NCBI RefSeq assembly: GCF_963583255.1
Contig: NC_084803.1
Span: 16,317,428-16,381,427 of the forward strand
Length of the DNA stretch: 64,000 nucleotides
Reading direction: 5' to 3'
DNA from: Pyrus communis
Lineage: Eukaryota > Streptophyta > Magnoliopsida > Rosales > Rosaceae
Each line of letters starts with the position of its first letter. Position 1 is the first letter of the stretch. Positions 39,171-50,998 of the stretch are shown one piece after another. The notes beneath the pieces are model-generated. The model saw nothing but the letters and a program-made list of their open reading frames with translations, did not search any database and was not told the origin of the DNA. The translations under genes and the position numbers were made by a program.

Positions 39171-39479
39171 GAAAATGTGATCTTGTTTGTTTGGCTAATG
39201 GACAAATTAAACAATTGTTGGAATCACAAGACTTGTTATTGAAAAAGAGAAATAATGAAGAAGCTTTATGAGATAGGTGTCCAAGACGTTGGTGCCAAAG
39301 GCCAAGAGAAATAGCTTAAATATTGTTGCATGTTCCTTTCTTAGGTGGGTCGAGGTAGTAGAGCCCTCCCATTCAATTTCCATCCCAATCATCTTCCCCG
39401 AGCGTAGGTCTTGTATGACACAAAAATGGCATAGAAAAATTGTGATATATAAGGAGTCATAGGCTAGTTTACTGATGGA

Positions 39480-40785
39480 TATCAAATTCAACCTAAAAGG
39501 TGGTACACATAAGACATTATCAAGAATAAGATTGGGAGAGAAGATAATTTATCCAATATGGGTGACTTTGGCAAAGGAACCATTTGGTAATTTAACGATG
39601 TGATTCTCAACAGGTCTTGAATGTGTGAAGAGATCAGGGCTACAAATGATATGGTCAGTAGCACCACTGTCCAAGATCCAAATATTTTTCTTCCCATTAT
39701 ATGTAAAAGAGAAAACTTTATCTGAGAGTTCTTCAATGTTTAAGGAATTACCGACTTGGTTGGCAAATCAGGACTTGTTTTTGTTCAACATTTAAAGGAT
39801 TTGCTTGCAATCCTCATGGAAGAAAGGAAAGTTGGGCATCACCTCCCTTTTGTCACGTGTTGTAACTTGGTTCCCTTTGGAAGAAAAGGGACGGCTTGAC
39901 TCATTCTCAGCAGCTATCTTTCTCTTACAATAGAACTCAAATGTGTGACCCTTCCAGCCATAAAAGGTGCACTTAAAATGAGCACGACAATTCCTTGTGG
40001 TATGGTTAGTTTTGTTACACTTTCCACATCGAGGCCCATTATCATCTGGTTCAATTTCTCAGCTTGAGTTCTTCACTACAAAAACAATGGCATCTGCCTG
40101 TCGTTCATGTCGAAGCACCAATAAGTAAGCCTTGTTCACCGTAAGAAATGGCTCTAGAAGGAGAGTGTTGTTGTGAACTATAGCATATAAGTCATTTAGA
40201 CCCATAAGGAACTTCATCGTTTTCTAAGTTTCGAGATACGACGTTATCTCCTTCTTCGTCTCATAACCGCATGCCAGGATTAAACACAGGACATCACGTT
40301 CATCCTAAAAACTCTTAAGTTTAGTAAAATGAGAACTTACCGTCATGTTGCTTTGCACACAATCATGGATTTCATTCTCTATATGGAATAGTTGAATAAT
40401 GTTCACATGGGAAAACCTTTCTTGTAGATCAAACCACATCTGCCAAGCATCCTTGCAGCGTCCCTGAAATTTCTTTTGACATCGACCTTAGTAGCCATGT
40501 CTTCACCAAGTTGTTGCAGTGGTTCCATTGTTGCAACTCCTCAGTTTTGTCTTCACTCGGTTTCTTGATCGTTCCATCAACAAGTCCGAGTTTATTCTTG
40601 ACTATTAAGGCCATGCTCATAGATTGAGCCCATGTGCTATAGTTGTTTTCTACCAATGGATGTGGTACAAGAATTGCACTAGGCTGGTCTAAGTGGTGAA
40701 GGTAAAGTGGATGGTTAGGGTTTTCCCACTTAAGGTGAGACGTTATACCTGAAGTGGTTGACCTCAACTCTGGTTTGTCACCCAT
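39480..40785 (-). pseudogene. Copia gag with zinc knuckle, and protease
   Basis: Gag starts at 40785 (MGDKPELRSTTSG) and has an N-terminal capsid-like region with ENNYSTWAQSMSMAL and WLLRSMSKEI, open to 40429. It continues in other frames to a CCHC zinc knuckle (CGKCNKTNHTTRNC, about 39975-40035). The aspartic protease motif ILDSGATDHI (about 39660-39690) is preserved. After it the reading frame runs on through LISISKLAYDS before ending near the Cassandra LTR. Confidence 0.82.
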
Positions 40786-41283
40786 GGCGTGATTTGCTAG
40801 GGTTATGTTTGTGTTTTGTATTTTCCAAGATCAATACTCTGGTACTATCTAAAGAAACGTAATATGATGGAATTACTTTCTTGTTTATTCACAGAACTAG
40901 GTCACATTTTTATACACATAATGTACATCACAATCCTACTATATTGCCTATAATCAAGGCTGACTGAGAGCTAAATAAGGAAGTAAATCACTAACTAACA
41001 ATTTACAATATTTGATTAATCAATCAGAGATATCTTTTTTAACTCGTTTTTCTGCAATGACTTTATATGGCTTCGCTCGTTAGCAATTACTGGTGTGGTA
41101 TTGGGTAAAGAATTATTGCGTTCGTTATTTAGCGACAAATTTATACTAATTTACTCTAATTTGTTTAATTGTGCAAATTCACTTCATATCAATTTGTTGA
41201 TCACTAGGGCTATGTATCCAATTGGCACTGTTGTACTTATTTGTGTTGATGAATGAAACATCACTTTGTCATTTCTTGTAAAT

Positions 41284-41302
41284 ACACACACACACACACA
41301 AT
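41284..41302 (+). repeat. (AC)n microsatellite
   Basis: A short perfect CA/AC run lies in intergenic DNA between the Copia element and the second Harbinger element. Confidence 0.8.
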
Positions 41303-42586
41303 GACAAAGTATAGATTATATATGTAGAATAGGAACAAATAATCTGCAGATATGATGCATAAAAGGAGTGGCTTATAATTTGGAATGCAGCTTCAGTTTG
41401 TGATGGTAATCATGATTAGGGTTTGTTGTAAGTGCTTCTGAAAGGATTAAAAACACTTTTTATCTACTAAGGCTCGTTTGGTTGTGCTTTTGAAAGAGCC
41501 AAAAGCGCTTCCTAATGAGTAAAAGTGCTTCAATTTAAAAAATGGTTGTTTGGCAAACATTTTAAAAGTGCTTTTAGCTAGAAGTAGAAGCACTAAGAAG
41601 CATTTTCTAAGAAGCACCTTCTAGGTGCTTCCTCCTAAAAGTGCTGCACAAAGAAAACAAGGGAAGCACTGCACTTTGCTCCCTTTAATGAATTTTTTTC
41701 AATTCCAAAATTATCCCTATTTTTTAATTTGCAAAGTCTAAAATGCCATTCAACTTTATAAAATCATCAAAACTACCATCACCAATTTTTTCTAAGGCTG
41801 CACATTGAAAACCCAAAAGGTTTTTTATTTTTCAGATTATTTTGAAGGCTAGAGTAGTCCACTTGGTCTCCATCTCTTCCTTTCCATCTTCCCTAATCTC
41901 TCTACATCTTCATAACCTGAAATTTTTGTGGAGGTATGTATGTTATTTCTTATCTTAAATTTGTATGTGGTGTGAGAATTTTATTGATTATATATTATTT
42001 TTGTCGAAATCGTTGTGAATTGACTTGAAAGCAATAAAATATGGCCTCAAAATTGAAACAAAAAGGAGAAAACATAAACCAAACCTTCGGCCCCCTGTTG
42101 ATAGAGAATAAGTGTCCCCTGCATATATGGATCTTTAAAACATCACCCTATTTAAGAGAAAAGAAAACCTTGTTATTATTATATGTAGCATTATATGAAT
42201 CTTTAAAATAGTAACGCAATACACAAAGTCATTCAAACAAGAAGGTTTCATATCCTTTGAGTCGAACATGCATATAGATTATTATTAGCCCATAGGTCAT
42301 AACTAATTATTAGTCAAACATGCATATAGATTATTACAACTTCCATGATAATATGAAGATCCCCATCAGGAATCTTGCCTTGTTGTTAATATCCATGAGC
42401 TTAAATCCCTCATGTTTGCCAGCAACTTCCTCTATCGACAAATGCTCGGTAGTACCTATTAATTTAAAATCCCAAAAGATCCAAAAAAAAAAAAAAAAAA
42501 AAAAAAGCATTAGTAACCGAGGGCACATACAAATCGAACGTACAATTAAAACAAAGGAAAACTAATGAAAATGGCTTAAAAACTTT

Positions 42587-42706
42587 GAGTTTTAACGATA
42601 AGGACAAAATAAAGGGCAAAGTAAATAGTATCAGGTTTGACTTTTTAGTGTAAAAATGTGGTTTTTCGTTAAAGTGAACAGTACCGCGGGTTTTTCGTTA
42701 AAACTC
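42587..42706. repeat. ~120-bp MITE, GAGTTTTAACGA ends (copy 2), inside the Harbinger element
   Basis: This is the reverse orientation of the copy at 29912-30032, bounded by GAGTTTTAACGA and TCGTTAAAACTC. Lying inside the second Harbinger element, it either inserted after that element or was carried by it. Confidence 0.82.
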
Positions 42707-42895
42707 CCTTAAAACAACTTAACAATTAGTTGCTTGTTAAGGTTACAAATACTGCAAGCAGTGGTGTACTGCATTACATAGCAAGTGTTAGATTACAAAT
42801 CATGCATTATTGTTTTTAACTCACTTTCGTGTTGTTAGTTAGGATGTAAGCAGTGGTGTATGCTCTTATTACGTGCTATGTTTTTTTTTTTCTTT

Positions 42896-43866
42896 GATAT
42901 GTCAGAAAATATAGTTAAGGATGTACCAGATGCACGTGGGGAAGATAATGAAAAAAAAAGTAAGGCAATGTGGGATGATGCAACTGTCGAGACATTTATA
43001 AGCATTTGTGTAGCTGAGACATTAGCCGGAAATCAAATAGGTGGTCATCCTAATAGGATTGGATGGAAAAATGTTATTAAGAAATTTAATGACCTTACTC
43101 AAAGGTCATATGTTCATAAACAACTCAAGAACAAATGGACATTACTTAAGAAAGAATGGCAATTGTGGACATCTTTAGTTCATAAAGAGACTGGCTTAGG
43201 ATAGGATCCTGTGAAGCAAACTATCATTGCAAGTGATGAGCAGTGGGAGAAAAAGTGAAGGTGAGAAATTATTATCTCAAATCAATGGAGAGTCCAACTT
43301 CATATTTATGTTCTTTTATCACAATTTGTTAACTGTAGTTGGTAATATTTCAGGAGAATCCTGAAGTTGCAAAATATCGAAATAATGGACTGAAAAATGT
43401 TGACCAACTGGACATTTTGTTTAAAGAATGAGCTTTTACAAGTGTAGCTGCATGGGCACCCTCACAAGGGTTAATGAGTAATAATGTCCAAAAAGCTCCA
43501 ATAGGTGAACAAAAAGACAGTCAAGATGATTTGGAGAATGAAATAGATAATAATGATGGACTTGACGACATAGCCGATGCTGAGACACCTTCCCGTGCTC
43601 AACCTTCAACACAAGGAAAAGGAACAAAAAGAACAAGGGATTCTAAAAGAGTTGGAATTAGGGCCAAGATGATAAAACAATTAGATGGTATTTTAGAAGT
43701 TGTAAACAACCGTTCTAAAAGCAAAGATAAGCATGGTTGTAGCATTGAGGAAGTGATGGAAGTTGCGGAAGGAATGCCTGAAGTTGTGAATGATGATGAG
43801 CTCTTTATGAAAGTTACTGATATCTTCACTGAAAGAAAAAAAATAGAGAGATGTTTGTTGCATTGA
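42896..43866 (+). pseudogene. Myb/SANT-like partner gene of the second Harbinger element, broken
   Basis: It opens at ATG near 42899 (MSENIVKDV). The Myb_DNA-bind_3-like domain has MWDDATVETFISICV, GWKNVIKKFND, HKQLKNKWTLLKKEWQLW and KETGLG. In-frame stops follow directly (near 43202) and again near 43255 and 43430, with a probable intron around 43262-43352. Past them the sequence runs on as WAPSQG, an acidic linker, GKGTKRTRDSKRV (basic, nuclear-signal-like) and a C-terminal helical part ending near 43866. Three or more nonsense codons make it a pseudogene. Confidence 0.82.
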
Positions 43867-44100
43867 AGCAATCTAATTGAAAAATTATGTGGCTTAAGAG
43901 CAAGAAAGTTTGATTCGTCACATTTATCTTAGGATTATTGAATTTCGAAATTTTTTCATTTTTTGCCATGAATATATATTTCTCTTTTATTAAATATTTC
44001 CTTGAGTTTATAGATATAAGTACTAGTAGCAGTGACAGTAGCAATACAAACACCTCTACTGATGGAAGTGATGATGAATTTTATCAACTAGTTTTTGCAA

Positions 44101-45313
44101 GCTGTGTCTGAATGGTTAAAGTATGTCGACAAAGAAGCTTGTAGGACTTCTTCATATACGGGACATAGATGGGTAATGGAAGTTTTAAATGGTCATCCTA
44201 GCAGATGCCATGAACAATTTAGGATGGAACAACATGTTTTTAACGACTTATTATAGACTTTGAAGTGTGATTATCGCTTAAAAAGAATTGGAGATATAAC
44301 ATTGGAAGAAGAATTAGCAATGTTTCTTAACAAATTAGGTCATGGGCACACTAATAGAATGATCCAAGAGAAGTTTCAACGCTCCAGTGAGACTGTCTCT
44401 AGGCGGTTCGGGATACTATTAGATGTTGTTTCTCATATGGCGATCGATATTATATGCCCACATGATCAACAATTCAATAGAGTTTCAAATAAAATTAAGG
44501 ATGACAATCGATATTGGCCATATTTTAAAGGTTGCATAAGGGCAATTGACGGAACACATGTCCCAATTGTGGTGCCTAGAGAAATGCAAGTACCATATAT
44601 TGGTAAAAAAGGAGACACAACTCAAAATGTTATGATTGTATGTGATTTTAATATGTGTTTTACATTTGTCTGGGCTGGATGGGAGGGTGTTGTTCATGAT
44701 TCATGTATATTTATGGAGGCCTTGAGAAGACCAGAATTGAAATTTCCTTATCCCCCTTCTAGTTAGTAATCAACTTTAGTCATATATGAATGTGTTTATT
44801 CATTTATTATCTTACGAACACAAAAATCTTTATGTTTTTCTTTACAAATATGGTGTAGGTAAATATTATCTAGTTGATGTTGGATATCCACGTATGAATG
44901 GATATATTGGACCTTATAGGGGTGAATGATATCATCGTCCTAAGTTTCGACATAGAAGTCATCTAAGAGGGAAAAAAGAGATATTTAATCAAAGGCATTC
45001 ATCCCTAAAGTGCACAATAGAAAGAACTTTTGGTGTATGGAAAAACAGATGGACAATGATTCGTCTCATGCGTAACTTCCCTTTTGAAAAACAAGTACAA
45101 ATTGTTGTTGCTTCAATGGCCTTGCATAATTTTATTAGAAATCATTCCATGACATATCAAGAGTTCCAACCTTATGATGATGATGATAAACTAATTCCAC
45201 CTGGACATGAGGAATATCATAGAGATGAAGAGATTGTTGATGAAAATTTTACTCATAGGCAAGAGTTAGATGTTGAACGAGAAAGAATTGCTAATCTTCT
45301 TATATTTAGTTAA
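44101..45313 (+). pseudogene. Transposase of the second Harbinger element, two nonsense codons
   Basis: Exons: about 44101-44762 and 44859-45313, with a GT-AG intron between. The helix-turn-helix and specificity region precedes the DDE core. The first Asp is in CIRAIDGTHVPI, the second in WEGVVHDSCIF, the Glu in KCTIERTFGVWKNRW. The C-terminus has ASMALHNFIRN and an acidic tail. TAG at 44254-44256 and TGA at 44927-44929 interrupt it. All three catalytic positions are kept. It belongs to a different Harbinger lineage from the 15.7-kb transposase, as the sequences around each motif differ clearly. Confidence 0.87.
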
Positions 45314-45891
45314 TACTTATTTCACATTTAATTGTCATGCAACTATAATGTTTTTTTTTTCTTTTTAAAAGAAACAAACATATATTCTCAATAAGTATGT
45401 ATCATTTTGTTAATGATCATTATTTCTTTAATTGAATTTTCATCAACACTTTAATCAAGTTGTATGCTAATTATATACAAAAAAAATACTTATGAAAACA
45501 TTATTGAGAATTATTTAGGAAAAGCGTTTTTTTATTTGATAACCAAACACTCTATTTAATATCAAAAACATTTATATACAATACAAAAAGCACTTAGTGG
45601 TTGCATGCCAAACAACAAAATGTTTCCTCATAAAAGCGCTACACAAAAGTGCTACAAACAAAAAGCGCTAGTTAGTAAAAGCGCTTTCTAGAGTAGCACA
45701 TCCAAACAAGTCCTAAAAACTCATATTACAGCATTTGGAAGAAAATTTAGAAGTCATTTTTTTTTTTTTGAAGAACTAGATATGTGGTAAAAACACATTA
45801 TCTACTAAAAGCTCGTATGACAGCATTTAGAAGAAAATTTAAAAGTCATTTTTTCAGAAGTACTTGCTATGCAGTAGCTCAAGAAAAGACA

Positions 45892-46102
45892 AGGATTCTC
45901 TCCGGATTCTTTTTGTGGAAATCCAAGGATCAATCAATCGTGTTCATTCATCGTACATCGTGCGGCTAATTTTCGTTAGATATTATTTATATTCAATTTT
46001 AAATTAAAATTTTAAAATGATTTCTAACCGCACAATGTACGATGAACAGACACGATTGATTGATCATCTGGTTCCCCACAAAGAGGATCCGGAGAGGATC
46101 CT
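45892..46102. repeat. Fold-back MITE, ~210 bp, well-preserved copy
   Basis: The left arm starts AGGATTCTCTCCGGATTC and the right arm, read inward, AGGATCCTCTCCGGATCC. Pairing continues through CAATCAATCGTGTTCATTCA and TCGTACATCGTGCGG on the two sides. An AT-rich loop lies near 45975-46015. Weaker relatives are at about 5170-5420 and 30660-30830. Confidence 0.82.
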
Positions 46103-46259
46103 ATTCCCTCAAGAAGCACTGATCCAATATACTTCTAATAGAAATACTTATAAGTGCTTTTTAAAAAACCTAGGACTCATACGCTTATACACTAATTTAG
46201 ATATTTTTTTTTATCAAAAGCAAGCAAAGTGGTCGTATTTGTCGTGTTTCGTATTGTTT

Positions 46260-47180
46260 TCCAGGTAACACCTGTTATTTTAACGGGTCGTGTTATGTCA
46301 CACCCGTTATCTTAACGGGTCCGTAATAAGTCGGGTCACTTTACCCAATAGGTAAAATGACCCGACCCGTTATTACCCGTTAAGAAAATATTTTTTTTCT
46401 TAAATTTGCACATACCACAATATTACGTAAATATTACTTCAAACATAAAAACATATTTGTCGTTAAGTACTACATCTACATTCCAAAAAGAGCCTAATAC
46501 AAAAGCACCAATACACTACTAGTCTACTACAAAATATCAAATGTGCAAGAATAAGCAAAATGAAGGAGTTTTTCTTTTCAAGGTTGTGAAATCTTTCTTA
46601 GAAGTTAAAACCTTGTCAATGAAATTCAAAGTTTGCATGTTATTCCTTTTACAAAATCCTTCAATTTTCATCGATCATCATGGGGAAATTGTATTGGAAC
46701 TTTGGCTTGATTTATTGTCTTCAAGAGTTATGTTGATTTTAGTTTCAGTAAGGTTTTCCACATCAAAATTCTTTTTTGCATAAACTAAGTATAGAAAAAC
46801 CAAACATTATAAACCATTCAAATTATGAGAAGTTTGCCAAAATAATTATGAAAAGAAATAAAAAAATAGTACAATACCATATAAAAATATTTTACTTGAT
46901 TTTCCAAATTTTCTAAATTTAATTTAATATATATAATATTATTTATATATATGATTATATATATAATTATTATAGCATTTTTAAGGGGTCTAAAATTATT
47001 AATTAATGTTTAGCTTATCGTGTATCGTGTTATCTACACGTATACCTGAAATAAACTGTTATCTTAATAGGTGTTTATCGAGTTATCTAATAACGACCTT
47101 ATTCGTTATTGTATCGATCCAATAACCTGTTAATTTCGTGTCAGATTAACAAATTGTGTCAGAAATTATCAAGCCTAGAC
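46260..47180. repeat. Probable non-autonomous hAT-like repeat with CGGGTC/TAACGGGT ends
   Basis: It begins with repeated TTAACGGGTC and TTACCCGTTAAG segments, some in inverted pairs near 46270-46385. It ends with diverged ATCGTGTTATCTA and GTTAATTTCGTGTCAGATTAAC segments up to GCCTAGACTCG. This pattern is familiar from plant hAT-derived repeats, but no target duplication was identified. A short ORF at 46541 is not coding-like. Confidence 0.45.
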
Positions 47181-47966
47181 TCGAATACATATGTGTAAGC
47201 TATATTATGGTACTGCATTTCAGAGCTCTTTTATAATAATTTCACTTTTTATTTTTAATTTTGATTGTTTGTACTTTATTTAGGCATCTTTTCTACATCT
47301 CTCGCATCATCCTCCATTCACTCTTTTATAACTCAAATTTTAACTATGTATTTTTTTTCTTTACCATTTTACCAATCACCATTGAGACTGGAATATTCAA
47401 ATTCTAAGAATTGAAATTTTGGTTATTATTACAAGCTTTTTAAGTACTGTTTTAAATAAAAATATCTAACTCAATTGGTCAACTTAGAAATGGGACCAAG
47501 TGTCTAATCCACTAATCCAGTCTGACTTCAACAGTACTTTCAATAAGTGAATATTTTTGTTAACAACTCTCAAATTCTGCTGATGTTCATCGTTATTGAA
47601 TGAGTTTAAATTTTAAAAATTATATAATAAATAAAAATAAACTTTAAAATTTAAACTTATCTACTAATATATGTAGTTATAAATATTATCATCACTTAAT
47701 AACGGTAAGCAAAATTCATCCTTTCAACAATATAAGATACTTTTCCAAAACAAACAATGCAAATAAGATGAGAAATGGTGGGCCCAAAATTCAGTTCATC
47801 ATCGCCAAACACCATCCACCATATATTCATGATCATGAGGAGCAACAACCAGAACCAGCTCTGCTGGGAGACAGACAGAAGCTAAAAACAAACCCAAGGA
47901 ATAAAATGGTAACATTTGGGCTACTTCTGCTATTAGAATTTAGAAAAATAGAATATAAATGAACAA

Positions 47967-48044
<78 letters not shown>

Positions 48045-48189
48045 CATTCGAACTGAGAGACTGAGAGGAGGCAACCAAATCATTTAGCGTAATTTTTTAC
48101 TTCCCCCGTATATCACATGCCGTTTCCTGTCACTCCCAAATTTATTGCCTTGACACTGACTCCTCCCTCAAAACCCCCTCTTAGTTTAA
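47181..48189. other. Intergenic with long TA/GA microsatellite
   Basis: No gene was recognised. The compound microsatellite (TA)n followed by (GA)n occupies 47967-48042, with about ten TA and about 28 GA units. The Ser-Leu repeat ORF on the minus strand is simply this repeat translated. Confidence 0.75.
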
Positions 48190-48313
48190 GAGATATGTTA
48201 TCTACATATCTATTTTTACTTTTTACACTTCTTGTTAATTTTTGTCTGTTGATTTTCATCAATTCATTCAATCCGATGATCGAAAACCAAAAGAGGTGTG
48301 TAGATATCACTTC
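48190..48313. repeat. MITE, GGTGTGCTATCCACA family, copy 3
   Basis: A diverged copy: ATATGTTATCTACATATC at the left, AGGTGTGTAGATATCAC at the right, with TTAATTTTTGTCTGTTGAT and CAATCCGATGATCGAAAA between. Confidence 0.72.
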
Positions 48314-48465
48314 CCTAATTTTATTATACCAAAATTTCTTAGGTGCTCCAGTGTATTTGGTGTTTCAAAATATTCAATACTTCAAATATTTTAATGTTAG
48401 ATTTGTATTTTATATTTTAAATAAAAATTTTACATTTAAAACACGCAAAGTAGCCGATGCATCTA

Positions 48466-48765
48466 AGAGTAATGTTATTCACACTATATTTTTAGATCAT
48501 ATTTCTATACCACCTTAGGTGACATCTGATATGAATAGTCATATTATTTGAAAAATTTGCAAAACCTAAGGAAATGAAGGAGAAAGACTCCTTGTATACC
48601 ACAATCATAATTTAATTAACTAGTTTTTCTTAATTATTAGTTTATTAAATAATGAACTAAATTTACAAATTTGATTAATTCAAATGATATGGCTGTTCGC
48701 ATCAAATGTCACCTAAAATAATATGAAAATATGGTACAAAAATATAATATGAATAGGATTACTCT
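48466..48765. repeat. 300-bp MITE with ~80-bp terminal inverted repeats
   Basis: The left end is AGAGTAATGTTATTCACACT and the right end read inward AGAGTAATCCTATTCATATT. Pairing continues through TATATTTTT, CCATATTT/TCATATTT, TTAGGTGACAT and TGATRYGAA. No ORF. It is not obviously related to the other MITEs here. Confidence 0.8.
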
Positions 48766-49997
48766 ACATCCAATTAATTCCTTGTTATACATTCTCCACT
48801 ACCACCTGAATTACCTTTACAATTCACACTTTCTTTTAGCAAAAGTTGAAATAAATGCTGCTTGACCCAAAAAACAAAATAAAAAAAATTAGTTGAAGAC
48901 GACACATTTTAAGTGCAAAAGATGAATACAATCGTTTAGATTGATTTGATTTTTTCGGTTTGAACGGTTCGTATGTTCTTTTTCTTTTGAACTCTACCTA
49001 CTTGTGATCGGCAAAAATAAGAATGAATTGTGTGAAATGAAAGAGTTGTCTAAATGGGGTTAGGGTTTGCCAAAAATGAAAGTTGATAACTGTTAATGCA
49101 GAATCCTTTTCAACGCCTAAAATAGTATAGCTTGAGAAAGGGTCAGTAAAGATCCAAAGACGATCCAAAAAAGGAAAGAAAGACCTAGGCCCAAAAAAGG
49201 AAAGGAAGACTGAGGCGCAAAAGGACTAGAAGGGGCAACGCCGAGCGCTACAAATAATCGTTCAACAATCTGGTTTGCCTGCAAGCAAAGAAGCCAAGCG
49301 TCTCATCATAAAGTAATTTTCGGTTGCATGCGACAAGTGGGCATAGCGACAACTTTATAGCACGAAGTCTCATGAGCAGGCCTACTTGGACACCAACCAT
49401 AAGCCATGTGTTGGTCATTAACAAGAGCAAAATCCTATAAAGGGATATAGAGGTTGTCAGATCAAGCGCTCGAGTGCGGGTTTCCTCAAAACCCAAGGCC
49501 GAGCAAGGCACTCGATATGCTTTGGCCCTGGAGAACATGCATTTAGGCCTAAACAATGGCGTTGGAGTACTCAAGCTCAGAAACGTTTAGGGCTTACTAA
49601 GGGCCTATATAAGAGGGATGAGTACCTCTTATAGTAGGTCAAACATAAGAGAGAAAAAAGATATTAGACCATATCGAGCACATCTTGTAACCTTTATGCG
49701 ATATATACGAGCACCTTAGTGGATATACCCAATTTTTAAGAATGAACCACTTAATCCTTGTTGTCAAGATTCTTATTGTTTTTGCACCGAGTCCACCATA
49801 AATCGACTACACTGATCTTTATTAACCTCTCAACTTTGAACGTTAATAATGACCATATGGAGTGGACATATAATAACATAGTTTTTGCAATACTGCTTGT
49901 GTGTGTAAGTTAACCTTGGAATTTGCGGTATATTTTTTTTTTTGAGGGGTGGGGGGTGGGGGGAGGGGGGTTTTCCTTCCTATCTAGGCCGGCCTTA
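48766..49997. other. Intergenic; possible solo LTR near 49090-49840; G-rich tract at 49945-49970
   Basis: The 49090-49840 part has LTR-like features: TGTTAATGCAG at the left, a TATA box in GGGCCTATATAAGAGGG (about 49597-49613), a polyadenylation-like zone, and CTCTCA at the right. No target duplication was found, so the call is weak. The 49945-49970 segment is four G runs of four to six bases separated by single T or A, a textbook G-quadruplex motif on the + strand. Confidence 0.35.
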
Positions 49998-50187
49998 TTT
50001 TTTTTTTTTTTTTTTTTTTTAACAAATTATATTATTTACACTAAGGGAAGGGAGTGAGTTTAACCTTATAATGAGCTAGCAATAGTGCGGTTTAAATTTG
50101 TTGTTGGCGAGAATCGAACTTAAGACCTCTTACTTACAAATGAAGAGAAATATTACTAGATCATAATACTAAGTAGCAAGGCAGCTT
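49998..50187 (-). mobile_element. tRNA-derived SINE, minus strand
   Basis: Read on the minus strand it starts near GCTGCCTTGCTACTTAG and has box A-like TTATGATCTAGTA and box B-like AGTTCGATTCTC. The end carries CCCTTCCCTTAGTGTAAA and a long A run (the T run at 49998-50021 on +). The layout matches the SINE at 7477-7649, although the sequences differ. No clear target duplication. Confidence 0.75.
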
Positions 50188-50662
50188 TCTATTTGAATGA
50201 TAATAAAATAAAAAATTTTAAGAAAATATTTTACTTGACGGCATTATTAAGTGAACAGTTGTAATAACATTGGGAGAAAAAATTAGCCAAAAATGTCATT
50301 ATCACACCATTAAACCAAAAGCATCTCCAATAACATAAGTAATTAAAATAGATAAAATTGTACCATAAAAGTTGGGATACATACCTCTAAAAAATGAGAC
50401 TATGTATGAATTGTCGCCATCTCTAAATTAGCCCATGAAAAGTTTGTCACTACAAAATTTAATGTTGCTTATTCAATTGCTTTATGAACAAAGTTTGTCA
50501 CTCCAATAAATTAGAGTTGGCCAACTAAACATGCAACTACTCTTTTTTTTTTTTTTTTTTTTTCAGTCATCTTCATCTGTATAAAGTATTTTATTATAAA
50601 AAGAGATGTGAGACCCGATTTACTTACTCATGTTATTGTAGAAAATATTACTTATTTTGATA

Positions 50663-50785
50663 AGGAAAATGTTATTGGCACTCTAAAAATCTCATTCTAT
50701 ACTCCTTACAAGTGTATTTTTCTTTCCAAATATAGAAAGTTTAAAACGTAGAATGAGATTTTTGGAGTGCCAATAGCAATTCCTT
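50663..50785. repeat. Palindromic ~123-bp MITE, copy 1
   Basis: The ends AGGAAAATGTTATTGGCACT and, read inward, AAGGAATTGCTATTGGCACT pair on through CCAAAAATCTCATTCTA. A diverged copy lies 210 bases downstream at 50999-51120. Confidence 0.82.
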
Positions 50786-50998
50786 TTGAGAAAGTAGAAA
50801 AATTACCTACTCAATCAAACACTTCATTAAAACATGGAGTTTCACTACTCATTTGCTTAGAGGTGAAATAATACCGTTTTGTTGGCGACACAGTACTACT
50901 CTCTTCTCCACACGTTGCATGTCTCTCTCTCTCTCTAGATTGTGAGAGAGGAGATGGAAAAAAATCTCTCTATCTATGCTTTGTAAGTTTGTATAGTA

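Larger units (their letters stand above)
35935..41041 (-). mobile_element. Ty1/Copia LTR retrotransposon on the minus strand, degenerate, with nested Cassandra LTR
   Basis: Near-identical LTRs of about 190 bp lie at about 35935-36122 (3' LTR) and 40848-41041 (5' LTR). Both contain ATGGAATTACTTTCTTGTTT and CTAAATAAGGAAGTAAATCA. A polypurine tract (GAGGGGGAG on the minus strand) adjoins the left LTR. A decayed initiator-Met primer site (GGTACCAGAGTATT-like, read with TAGTACCAGAG) adjoins the right LTR. The gene order from right to left is gag, protease, integrase, reverse transcriptase, RNase H, the Copia order. Stops and frameshifts occur in several places. The 38878-39170 segment is a foreign insertion. 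I could not find a convincing target duplication. Confidence 0.88.
41471..45713 (+). mobile_element. Second PIF/Harbinger transposon, 4.2 kb, TAA target duplication
   Basis: The left end GGCTCGTTTGGTTGTGC and the inverted right end GGACTTGTTTGGATGTGC are imperfect inverted repeats. TAA flanks both sides (41468-41470, 45714-45716), the canonical PIF/Harbinger TWA duplication. Subterminal AAAAGCGCTT and AAGTGCTT repeats occur near both ends. It carries a Myb/SANT-like gene and a transposase, both on + and more decayed than in the 13.2-kb copy. A 120-bp MITE (42587-42706) sits in it. Confidence 0.9.

Noticed and set aside
47833..48078. Minus-strand ORF with a long Ser-Leu repeat
   Set aside because: It is only the (GA)n/(TA)n microsatellite translated.
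49248..49574. 108-codon minus-strand ORF
   Set aside because: No recognisable motifs; it lies in a probable LTR and has no start context, codon bias or flanking exons to support it.
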